14,949 nucleotides of DNA from Candidatus Poseidoniaceae archaeon (GTDB lineage Archaea; Thermoplasmatota; Poseidoniia; Poseidoniales; Poseidoniaceae). Below the pieces are notes generated by a model that ran no database searches, was not told the origin of the DNA, and saw only the letters and a program-made list of their open reading frames with translations. The stretch spans positions 1-14,949 of the forward strand of contig JAPKCL010000037.1 of the NCBI GenBank assembly GCA_028822955.1, given 5' to 3'. Shown one piece after another: positions 6,406 to 12,648 of this stretch; the first letter of the stretch is position 1; the number at the start of each line of letters is the position of its first letter. Position numbers and translations under genes: made by a program.

Positions 6406-7155
6406 TTATTTCTTAATGAAATGTCCAAATCCTAATTCTGAGACTATTCGCTTCATCCATTCAAGTTTTTTGAGTTTGGTTTCAGCAACTGTAATTCCCG
6501 ACCACTGCCCCACTCGATTAAGTGAAAAGCCGACCAGTTCTACGTTTTTAGGATGGACTCCCAATGAAAGTACGAAACAAAGAGCGCGGTCGCCGTCAGT
6601 AAACCCTCCAAAATTATGCATTCCAAGGATGGTCTGATTTACTTGATGAGAAAGAATAATTGAAGGAGGTAAAGCGCATTGTTCCCAAGACGAGAGCGAT
6701 TCTTTCCATTGTTTGCCATTATCGCCATGGGCATGGACTACAACGGTCTGGCCTTGCTTGGCTGCGGCATCCAAGTACTCTCCTCCATCAAGGTCGGAAA
6801 CGATGCAAGCCAATTGGGAATACCCCGAGAGAGCGCCTACAGCGCCATCGGCAGCAACAAAAATATCGCCAGTTCGGTTGTACCTAACAAGTTCATTTTC
6901 TTCAATAGCGGCTCCGATAATTATTACTCGTTGAGCGCCCAAAAGTTGTTTTTCGACGCGCCGCAAGGTGTGTTCGCGCTGAGGTGGAGACCAATGAGGG
7001 TGATGTTGGAGAAGGAGTTGGAGGTCTACGGCGCTTTCGATATCATCGGCTTCCGACCAGCCAAAGGCTTGGCGCACCTCATCCTGAATGAGGAATGCGT
7101 TCGGTGTTGGCGCCTCATGCATGCTTTGGGGGCCGGACTCGTGCACATGAACCAT
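6406..7155 (-). CDS. mptE: MptE-like 6-hydroxymethyl-7,8-dihydropterin pyrophosphokinase (DUF115)
   Basis: The protein carries the DUF115/MptE signature in order: a Rossmann-like strand VIIIGAA, VAADGAVGAL, VSDLDGG, VVVHAHGDN, then NFGGFTDGDRAL and LVGFSLNRVG. In archaea this family transfers pyrophosphate from ATP to 6-hydroxymethyl-7,8-dihydropterin in the methanopterin/folate-type cofactor pathway; it is cytosolic. The frame stays open upstream to 7311, but that would run into the divergent priL gene at 7204. I chose the ATG at 7155, giving 249 residues, close to the family length, with a weak TATA-like CATAAG about 22-23 bases upstream. Other candidates are 7200, 7194 and 7122. It is probably the first gene of the four-gene minus-strand run ending with the Rieske gene. 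Confidence 0.88.
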   Translation of the reverse strand: MVHVHESGPQSMHEAPTPNAFLIQDEVRQAFGWSEADDIESAVDLQLLLQHHPHWSPPQREHTLRRVEKQLLGAQRVIIIGAAIEENELVRYNRTGDIFVAADGAVGALSGYSQLACIVSDLDGGEYLDAAAKQGQTVVVHAHGDNGKQWKESLSSWEQCALPPSIILSHQVNQTILGMHNFGGFTDGDRALCFVLSLGVHPKNVELVGFSLNRVGQWSGITVAETKLKKLEWMKRIVSELGFGHFIKK

Positions 7156-7172
7156 CCGTCGTTTCGTTGAAG

Positions 7173-7181
7173 TTCTTATGC
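7173..7181. promoter_or_regulatory. Possible shared promoter element between mptE-like and priL genes
   Basis: TCTTATGCA on the plus strand and its complement TGCATAAGA are weakly TATA-like. The centre (about 7177) is about 26 bases before the priL ATG at 7204 and about 22 bases before the chosen mptE ATG at 7155. This spacing fits two leaderless divergent transcripts, but the match to a TATA consensus is poor. Confidence 0.25.
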
Positions 7182-7203
7182 AGTTGGTACACATGGCCAT
7201 GGT

Positions 7204-8454
7204 ATGCCGGTCCCAAGTTCCCTCCCGGTACTTGATGACGAAGTGACGTTTGCCCGGTATCCTTTTCTGCCTCAAGCCGGCGAATGGATTCGGAATATGG
7301 CGGTCGAGCACAACATCGATTTAGATGAACTCTTAGATGGCTCATGGATGGAAAAGGCACGATCTCGAGCGCGTATTCGGCTGATAGACTCAATACAATC
7401 AAAAGAAGGCGTCGAAGTTGTTGGAGGAGATTTGTTCACAGAAGAAGGGCGTATCATTGAAGCGTTTTCTTTCTATTATGCGCGTTTGGTAGTTTGCGCA
7501 TCGGAAGATGAACGGCTTATCGCCCGATGGGCTCAAGCCGAAGCGGCACGTGCTGAACAAGTCCTCATCAAAGACCACAAAAACCTCAGCCTAATTGCGA
7601 GAACCTATATCGAAAATATAGAACAGGCCGATCATCAAAATGCACCATTGACTTCTGAAGTATCTGCCAACTACGGAGGAGCCCTACAACAGCGACGACG
7701 CTCACAATCGGGACCTTTGTGGAAGATTGGACTCAGCGATTTCATCGAGATTTGTCCAAAGATTACTGGCTCACGATGGAGACTGCCCAATTGTGATGTC
7801 CACGATGGTTGGGTCACGCTGTTCGAAGAACCGCAATACGGTTCATCAGCAAAACTGTCACGGTTACTTCGAGAACGGATTAAGGCTGGCGTGGAAGCAG
7901 AAGCATTGCAAAAGATGGGTGAAATCACCATGGACTTAGCCGTCCGACTTGCTGAACCGGTCGGCATGGTTCGCAACCTTATGGCTACAAAAGCCTCGGA
8001 AGCAATTTCGTTGGTTGGAGCAGATGAAAATGATTGGCCGCCATGCATGAGAAAGGCGGTAGCTGAACTTTCAAACGGCGTGAACTTGAATCACTTCGGA
8101 AGATTATTCCTTGCCTCGATGGCAGCCACGCTCGCCTTGCCCCAAGAATCATGCGTTGGCTTTTTCCGAGGTGCTCCGGATTTCAGTGAAAGTACGACTT
8201 CGTACCAAGTGGCCCATGTATACCAGCACGGGTACACGCCTTCGGGCTGTGGTAAACTGAAAGTAAATCACAACTGCCCTGTGCTGCCAGGCGATAATCG
8301 ACTGTGTGACCAACCTTGGTTGGACCATCCCCTCAAATATATCCGCGCAACTCAACGTTGGAAAGCAAAGAATCAACGGGCTGAAGCGGAAGCATTGGCA
8401 TTGGTTTCAACTCCAATCGTGAGTGATGATAAACCGCAAGATACCACGGAATAA
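7204..8454 (+). CDS. priL: DNA primase large subunit PriL
   Basis: The 416-residue protein has the helical N-terminal domain of archaeal/eukaryotic primase large subunits (YPFLPQAGEW near residue 20 and SFYYARLVV near 96) and the C-terminal iron-sulfur domain. The four expected cysteines are Cys281 (WPPCMRKAV), Cys349 (TPSGCGKL), Cys358 (VNHNCPV) and Cys368 (NRLCDQPW), which would hold a [4Fe-4S] cluster. LNHFGRLFLAS between them is also typical. The subunit pairs with PriS to make RNA primers for DNA replication; PriS is not in this window. The start at 7204 is the only in-frame ATG after the stop at 7168. It is divergent from the mptE-like gene and followed 67 bases later by the DUF373 gene, which may share its transcript. 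Confidence 0.95.
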   Translation: MPVPSSLPVLDDEVTFARYPFLPQAGEWIRNMAVEHNIDLDELLDGSWMEKARSRARIRLIDSIQSKEGVEVVGGDLFTEEGRIIEAFSFYYARLVVCASEDERLIARWAQAEAARAEQVLIKDHKNLSLIARTYIENIEQADHQNAPLTSEVSANYGGALQQRRRSQSGPLWKIGLSDFIEICPKITGSRWRLPNCDVHDGWVTLFEEPQYGSSAKLSRLLRERIKAGVEAEALQKMGEITMDLAVRLAEPVGMVRNLMATKASEAISLVGADENDWPPCMRKAVAELSNGVNLNHFGRLFLASMAATLALPQESCVGFFRGAPDFSESTTSYQVAHVYQHGYTPSGCGKLKVNHNCPVLPGDNRLCDQPWLDHPLKYIRATQRWKAKNQRAEAEALALVSTPIVSDDKPQDTTE

Positions 8455-8521
8455 AGTGGATTCGCGCGAAGACTTTGAAACGGAGAGGCACTTAGGTTCC
8501 TTTAACCACAGGTGATTCTCA

Positions 8522-9640
8522 ATGACTCGAACGCTCGTTTTAACAGTTGACCGAGATAATGACCTTGGTGTTAAAACAGGTATTCGCGGCCCAGTCGTAG
8601 GACGCCGCCAAGTCATGGCAGCAGCTCTTAAGCTCGGCATTGCAGACCCTGAGGAAAGTGATACAAACGCTATACTTGGAGCCCTTTCACAACACGATAA
8701 TTTGGTAGAAATCGGTTCCGAAGAAGAAGAAGTAGAGATTGCGATTCTAACCGGTGATGAAAAAGTTGGCATCCGTTCAGACCGCGCAGTTGCTGCACAA
8801 TTAGAGGAAGTTGTAGCGGCCTTCCAACCAGATAAGGCCATTCTTGTCACAGATGGGGCAGAAGATGAGTCTGTCCTTCCAATCCTTCAATCGCAAGTTC
8901 GAATTGACCATGTTGAGAAAATTATCGTAAAGCAATCAAAAGGTATCGAAGGCACCTATTACTACATTGTAAAAGCTTTAGAAGACCCTAAATGGCGTTC
9001 AAAAATTATGATTCCTGTCGGGCTGGTGTTATCCCTTCTCGGCCTTGGTATCATGCTGCCAAACGAAATTGGTGGCGTGGTTATCGGCGGTTTACCTCTG
9101 GTGACTGGGCTGTATCTACTCAGCAAGGGTGCAGGAATTGAAGCAACCGTCAACAAAGTGATTCAAGAGATGCGTGACAACGCTGATGCTGCAATGTTTT
9201 CTTCATTATTGTGGACCGCAACTGTCTTCAGTGCTATTTTCGCTGTTGCTGAAGGATACAGGGAATACAATTTACAAGAATCTACGGTTACTTCATCGGT
9301 TCTGTGGCTGGAAGTTATTCACTCCGCTCTTGCATGGATCGTCATTGCCTTCTTGACATCAACCGCTGGGTTCCTGTTGCTTCGACTCAAGCGAGGGTCG
9401 TTTTCTGGACGATTGCTCGTCCTCGGTATTTTTGCCATGGTAGTGTATTCCTTCGTCGATACGGCACTGGTTATTTCGACGCGAGTTTTGAGAGGAGAAG
9501 CCTATGAATTCAGCGTTCAGGAAATATTTAATGATCTTCAATATCCAATGACATGGGTGGTTGTGTTGTGGATGGCTATGACAATCGTTCGCACACTGAG
9601 AACACGTCAAGCGCAAACTGAGCGCTACTGGGGAATCTAA
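8522..9640 (+). CDS. DUF373 family archaeal membrane protein
   Basis: A 372-residue member of the archaeal DUF373 family. The soluble N-terminal part (residues 1 to about 155) begins LVLTVDRDNDLGVK and includes GPVVGRR, SDTNAIL, LTGDEKVG and ILVTDGAEDE, the family's conserved acidic motifs. About five or six hydrophobic helices follow, around 163-180, 184-201, 226-245, 263-287, 296-320 and 341-356. The biochemical function of the family is not established. The acidic N-terminal motifs suggest metal or phosphate chemistry, but that is speculation. The start has a ribosome-binding sequence GGTGAT about 6 bases upstream. The gene ends 2 bases from the convergent CBS gene. DUF373 is essentially archaeal, which supports the taxonomic call. 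Confidence 0.92.
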   Translation: MTRTLVLTVDRDNDLGVKTGIRGPVVGRRQVMAAALKLGIADPEESDTNAILGALSQHDNLVEIGSEEEEVEIAILTGDEKVGIRSDRAVAAQLEEVVAAFQPDKAILVTDGAEDESVLPILQSQVRIDHVEKIIVKQSKGIEGTYYYIVKALEDPKWRSKIMIPVGLVLSLLGLGIMLPNEIGGVVIGGLPLVTGLYLLSKGAGIEATVNKVIQEMRDNADAAMFSSLLWTATVFSAIFAVAEGYREYNLQESTVTSSVLWLEVIHSALAWIVIAFLTSTAGFLLLRLKRGSFSGRLLVLGIFAMVVYSFVDTALVISTRVLRGEAYEFSVQEIFNDLQYPMTWVVVLWMAMTIVRTLRTRQAQTERYWGI

Positions 9641-9642
9641 GT

Positions 9643-10221
9643 TCAAAGAATGAACTTCGGCATCTTACGAGCCATTGTATTGTGCCCTACGACGCCAATC
9701 AAGGCGCCATTCCGGTCGACAACTCCGATTTGATTCAAGTCGTGAGCAAGCATCAAGGCACCTGCCTTGAGCAGAGGAGTTGATTCAGTTACAGTGATTG
9801 GTGGTTGGTTAACGAGTTGTTGGGCTGGAATGCCGTGCATCCAAGCGATGTCGCGATTGACTGTTTTGCGAGCGATAATCTTCAAGACGTCGACTGCGTG
9901 AATTCTTCCTTGAGGGGCACCTTCACCATTGATGACAAAGATGTGATCCCAATTATTTTCGGTCAAATGCTCGATGACCTCAACCATCGAACTGTCGTCC
10001 CAAATCCAATGCGGTTGAGTCATTGTTTCCCCACATGTAATTGAACGGGCGGTGGCGGAACGTTCTGTTGCCGACATACGCGACAATTCTGCTCGGGTAA
10101 ACTTTCTTTGCTGGGATTGGGCCATTTTGGTCACACCTACATTGCGCCGGCGAACGCGCCTTCCTTTCAAGTGTTTCGACGGCATGCCGTCTTCCACATC
10201 CAAGTCTTTGCTTTCCGGCAT
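9643..10221 (-). CDS. Tandem CBS-domain protein with basic N-terminal extension
   Basis: A 192-residue protein. Residues about 61-118 form one CBS domain (TMTQPHWIW, HIFVINGEGAPQGRIHAVDVL) and about 131-188 a second (QQLVNQPPITVTESTPLLKAG, QIGVVDRNGALIGVVGH). CBS pairs bind adenine nucleotides or related ligands and regulate partner proteins; no effector domain is attached, so it probably acts on another protein. Residues 15-60 are basic (GRRVRRR, TRAELSR) and could contact nucleic acid or be disordered. An internal Met33 (ATG at 10125) is an alternative start with a GGTG upstream. I kept 10221 because a TATA-like box lies 24-25 bases before it. It is isolated on its strand and convergent with the DUF373 gene. 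Confidence 0.88.
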   Translation of the reverse strand: MPESKDLDVEDGMPSKHLKGRRVRRRNVGVTKMAQSQQRKFTRAELSRMSATERSATARSITCGETMTQPHWIWDDSSMVEVIEHLTENNWDHIFVINGEGAPQGRIHAVDVLKIIARKTVNRDIAWMHGIPAQQLVNQPPITVTESTPLLKAGALMLAHDLNQIGVVDRNGALIGVVGHNTMARKMPKFIL

Positions 10222-10240
10222 CCGGCGAAACCAGTCGACT

Positions 10241-10249
10241 CAATATAAC
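10241..10249. promoter_or_regulatory. TATA-like element between the CBS gene and the zinc-ribbon gene
   Basis: CAATATAAC on the plus strand reads GTTATATTG on the minus strand. Its centre is 24-25 bases before the CBS gene ATG at 10221, giving a leaderless start. It is about 39 bases before the plus-strand ATG at 10285, giving a leader of about 13 bases. It could serve either or both divergent genes. Confidence 0.45.
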
Positions 10250-10284
10250 TGAACACTCAAAACACAGAAGTTCTTGAGAAGAGC

Positions 10285-10713
10285 ATGGCAGATGTTCCGG
10301 AACATGAAATTTCAGCATTAAGGGCCCTCTCTGGATATGAGCAAATGCTTGGAATGGACCGTATAAGCAAACAATACGGCATCACAGAAGAAGAACTTCT
10401 CACTCGCCTCCAACCGGCAGGGCACGGCCAACAACAAGGTACTCCAATGGTGCCGGGGAACCAAGGAATTAATGCTGCACCTTTCATTTCTGATGTGAAG
10501 GAAGCTCCATCCCTTCCATCGTCTGCTACACTCCTCGATAAATCCAATTTCCGATTTGAATATGACCCTTCTCAAGAAGCCGCTGAGCGTCGTTCTGCTG
10601 TCGCTCAAGCCATCCTCTGCCCTGGATGTGGAGTAGCACTTGGCATCCCTGATATACGGCCGATCAAAGTTACTTGTCCGCAATGCCTTCAAGAAACCAT
10701 GTTCGATGTTTGA
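10285..10713 (+). CDS. Small protein with C-terminal zinc ribbon and helical N-terminus, function unknown
   Basis: I do not recognise a named family. The 142-residue protein has a helical N-terminal segment (about 6-43, ISALRALSGYEQMLG...YGITEEELLTRL) that could be a small helix-turn-helix, a Gly/Pro/Gln linker (about 44-80), and a C-terminal zinc ribbon with CPGCG (Cys112, Cys115) and CPQC (Cys131, Cys134). Such a layout suits a nucleic-acid or protein-binding accessory factor, but this is inference. It is the first gene of a plus-strand run reaching the GlmM gene; the next gene starts 37 bases after its stop. The region before its ATG carries only a weak purine-rich ribosome site (GAGAAGAG). 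Confidence 0.75.
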   Translation: MADVPEHEISALRALSGYEQMLGMDRISKQYGITEEELLTRLQPAGHGQQQGTPMVPGNQGINAAPFISDVKEAPSLPSSATLLDKSNFRFEYDPSQEAAERRSAVAQAILCPGCGVALGIPDIRPIKVTCPQCLQETMFDV

Positions 10714-10750
10714 GCGTTGAATTGATGAAGAAGAGCGTGTAGGCACGGCC

Positions 10751-11560
10751 ATGGAGAGTCGCACACCTCGGTTATGGCCGTATACGCCATCAAATTCACC
10801 TGTTGCTTTACCCAAAGAGTCAGTATTCTTCTGCCCGAGTGAAGTTATCCCTCTTCAATTCCCTTCGCAAATTACTGATGAAGTCCTCGCAGGACAATCA
10901 TTGCAAGCATATTGTTCAGAGTTTACCAGCGACTCGGGCACGGTTGACGAACTACTTGCAGCACACGAAGCCCCTCCAATGTCGGAACGTAGACCCTTCT
11001 TGTTGTTAGGTGAATTAGCAAATCCTTACCGGTTACAAGACATTGGAATCGGTCCTTTGCCAATCTATACAATTCGGCTTTCGGGACTGTGCCGAACCTA
11101 TGCAGACGCGTTTGACAATCGTGAAGTGAATCCAGGAGTTCATCATATTACACTTGCCCGAACTGCCGGCTGGTGGGAAAAGTCTCATCTTGCACTTGCA
11201 ACAATTGACCAGATGAAACAGATGGTTACGTGGTTGGACCAAGGTAGAAGAGGTACTTGGAAGCCTGTGAAGCCTGCTGAAGGTATGCTGCATTTTGAAA
11301 CTCAGCCTCTCATGTCACCAGCCCCTGAAAATATCTCTTGGAACGGGAGTTTTGAATCCGTAGATATTCAAGCACCAGAGTTCACAGGGCCTGAAATTGA
11401 TTTGAAACAAGTCATGGTCGCTGTTCACGCCAACTATGGTTGCTATGACAATCGGGGACGATTAGCTCGTTGCGTACACATCGGCCAGCGTGAATTTCAT
11501 GAAGCGATGTTCCGCCGAGGATCCTCTAAAAAGTGGGCAGACATCCTCGACATTTGCTGA
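10751..11560 (+). CDS. Conserved-looking cytosolic protein, function unknown
   Basis: A 269-residue protein that I cannot assign. It has no membrane segments or signal peptide. The most structured-looking parts are PFLLLGELANPYRLQDIGIG (about 82-101), a strand-rich block IYTIRLSGLCRTYADAF (about 105-121), and a helix-rich part HLALATIDQMKQMVTWLDQG (about 146-165). A C-terminal segment, about 215-269, has VMVAVHANYGCYDNRGRLARCVHIG and ends ...ADILDIC. The good codon texture and the tight spacing (37 bases from the upstream gene, 16 bases to the next) argue that it is a real gene in the operon. Six cysteines are scattered without an obvious metal motif. Confidence 0.7.
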   Translation: MESRTPRLWPYTPSNSPVALPKESVFFCPSEVIPLQFPSQITDEVLAGQSLQAYCSEFTSDSGTVDELLAAHEAPPMSERRPFLLLGELANPYRLQDIGIGPLPIYTIRLSGLCRTYADAFDNREVNPGVHHITLARTAGWWEKSHLALATIDQMKQMVTWLDQGRRGTWKPVKPAEGMLHFETQPLMSPAPENISWNGSFESVDIQAPEFTGPEIDLKQVMVAVHANYGCYDNRGRLARCVHIGQREFHEAMFRRGSSKKWADILDIC

Positions 11561-11576
11561 TTAAACAAGAAGAAAT

Positions 11577-11894
11577 ATGGGGGCCCGTGGCTGTCCCTCG
11601 CCGAATTGTTATACCTGTTCAAACAAAGTAATTATGATAACAATGAAAGGATACGGCGTTCAGAAACAAGCTCGATTAAATCGATTGAAAAATGAGATCA
11701 TCGAATATGTATCATCTCAACCACAGTGTTCAGCAGCAGATATTGTTGACCATTTGTCAAACGAAAGAAAAATGCGGAATCACGGCCTTACGACTCGAAA
11801 AGTCGGGTTTTTCATTCCGCGCTACCTTTCAGAACTGATCGGGTTTACCCTCGACCACTCTACAGGGAAGCGACTTTACCACCTTGCTGCTTAA
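11577..11894 (+). CDS. Small winged-helix-like protein with an N-terminal Cys motif
   Basis: A 105-residue protein. Residues about 31-105 look like a winged helix: a basic helix RLNRLKNEIIEYV, then CSAADIVDHLS as a possible positioning helix, KMRNHGLTTRKVGFFIPRYL as a recognition helix region, and a final strand pair GFTLDHSTGKRLYHL. That suggests a DNA-binding regulator or wHTH adaptor. The first 19 residues hold CPSPNCYTC (Cys6, Cys11, Cys14). The start is uncertain: ATG at 11577 keeps the Cys motif, but ATG at 11634 has a TATA-like TTATAC about 23 bases upstream and would give 86 residues without it. It lies 16 bases after the 269-residue gene and 42 bases before the LbH acetyltransferase gene. 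Confidence 0.65.
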   Translation: MGARGCPSPNCYTCSNKVIMITMKGYGVQKQARLNRLKNEIIEYVSSQPQCSAADIVDHLSNERKMRNHGLTTRKVGFFIPRYLSELIGFTLDHSTGKRLYHLAA

Positions 11895-11907
11895 TTTGAG
11901 CATTAAG
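11890..11907 (+). repeat. Inverted repeat at the stop of the winged-helix-like gene
   Basis: CTTAAT at 11890-11895 and ATTAAG at 11902-11907 can form a six-pair, AT-rich hairpin with a six-base loop that includes the TAA stop codon. It lies in the 42-base gap before the LbH acetyltransferase gene. It is too weak to be called a terminator, and could be chance or an RNA-processing site. Confidence 0.3.
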
Positions 11908-11936
11908 TTCATGCAAGAGAGCACGGTGCATCAGCC

Positions 11937-12644
11937 ATGGAATGGCCGGATTTGCTCCCCTCGGCTTCGAAACTTTTTCCATCATTGTATCCAATACATG
12001 CGCATGACGGATTCTGCCCAACCTTGCCTGAATCTGATGCAGTCTTCACTTTCTTACAACCTAAGAATCCAAATGGACTCAAAACTCAACTGCTTTCGAT
12101 GTTAGAAGGGTTTGCATCGTCACCACAAAATCCCATTGATTCAGGCGCTACTCTCGATGAATCTCAGGGAAAGGTGATTGTTGAAACATCTGCCCGAATT
12201 GAAGTCGGTGCTCATTTGATTGGTCCATGCTATATTGGTCCGAAGGCGGAAATTCGCCATGGTGCATATGTTCGCTCCTTTTCTTGGATTTGTGCCGAAG
12301 CGGTCGTAGGTCATGCGAGTGAAACAAAGCATGCAGTACTCCTCCCTGGTGCAAAGGCTCCACACTTCAATTACGTCGGCGATTCAATACTCGGAAAAGG
12401 AGTCAACCTTGGAGCTGGTACAAAGATCAGTAATCTTCGGAACGATGGTGGCGAGGTTCAACTTCGAATTGGAGGCGAACGGGTCGGCAGTGGATTGAGG
12501 AAATTTGGAGCGATTCTTGGAGAAGGTTGCCAATTGGGATGTAATAGCGTCACAAATCCTGGGGTCATTCTTGGTTGCAACAGTGTCGTTTGGCCAAATA
12601 GTACAGTAACAGGCGTACATGGTGCAGAATCTAAACACAGGTGA
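11937..12644 (+). CDS. Left-handed beta-helix acetyltransferase, GlmU C-terminal-like (no uridylyltransferase domain)
   Basis: A 235-residue protein whose C-terminal two thirds (about 80-230) is a hexapeptide-repeat beta helix. It contains KAPHFNYVGDSILGKGVNLGAGT, which lines up with the GlmU acetyltransferase active-site region; His143 corresponds to the catalytic His of E. coli GlmU. NLRNDGG matches the archaeal sugar-phosphate nucleotidyltransferase C-terminal domain. The N-terminal ~75 residues lack the GxGTR nucleotidyltransferase signature. The likely reaction is acetyl transfer from acetyl-CoA to glucosamine-1-phosphate, giving GlcNAc-1-phosphate; galactosamine-1-phosphate is an alternative substrate. 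The next gene, 4 bases on, is GlmM, which makes its substrate. UTP-dependent uridylylation would have to come from a gene elsewhere. Confidence 0.88.
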   Translation: MEWPDLLPSASKLFPSLYPIHAHDGFCPTLPESDAVFTFLQPKNPNGLKTQLLSMLEGFASSPQNPIDSGATLDESQGKVIVETSARIEVGAHLIGPCYIGPKAEIRHGAYVRSFSWICAEAVVGHASETKHAVLLPGAKAPHFNYVGDSILGKGVNLGAGTKISNLRNDGGEVQLRIGGERVGSGLRKFGAILGEGCQLGCNSVTNPGVILGCNSVVWPNSTVTGVHGAESKHR

Positions 12645-12648
12645 GGCA

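Noticed and set aside
6679..7170. 163-codon plus-strand open frame
   Set aside because: It lies antisense to the conserved MptE core motifs (DLDGG, HAHGDN, GGFTDGD), which fix the true coding strand.
7156..7311. N-terminal extension of the MptE-like gene up to 7311
   Set aside because: It would overlap the start of the divergent priL gene, and the extra residues match nothing in the family.
10318..10815. 165-codon minus-strand open frame
   Set aside because: It is antisense to the zinc-ribbon gene, whose CxxC pairs and operon spacing mark the plus strand as coding.
12619..12648. Upstream ATG for GlmM at 12619
   Set aside because: It overlaps the end of the LbH gene and puts ten extra residues before the conserved N-terminus. 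The ATG at 12649 has a good ribosome site.
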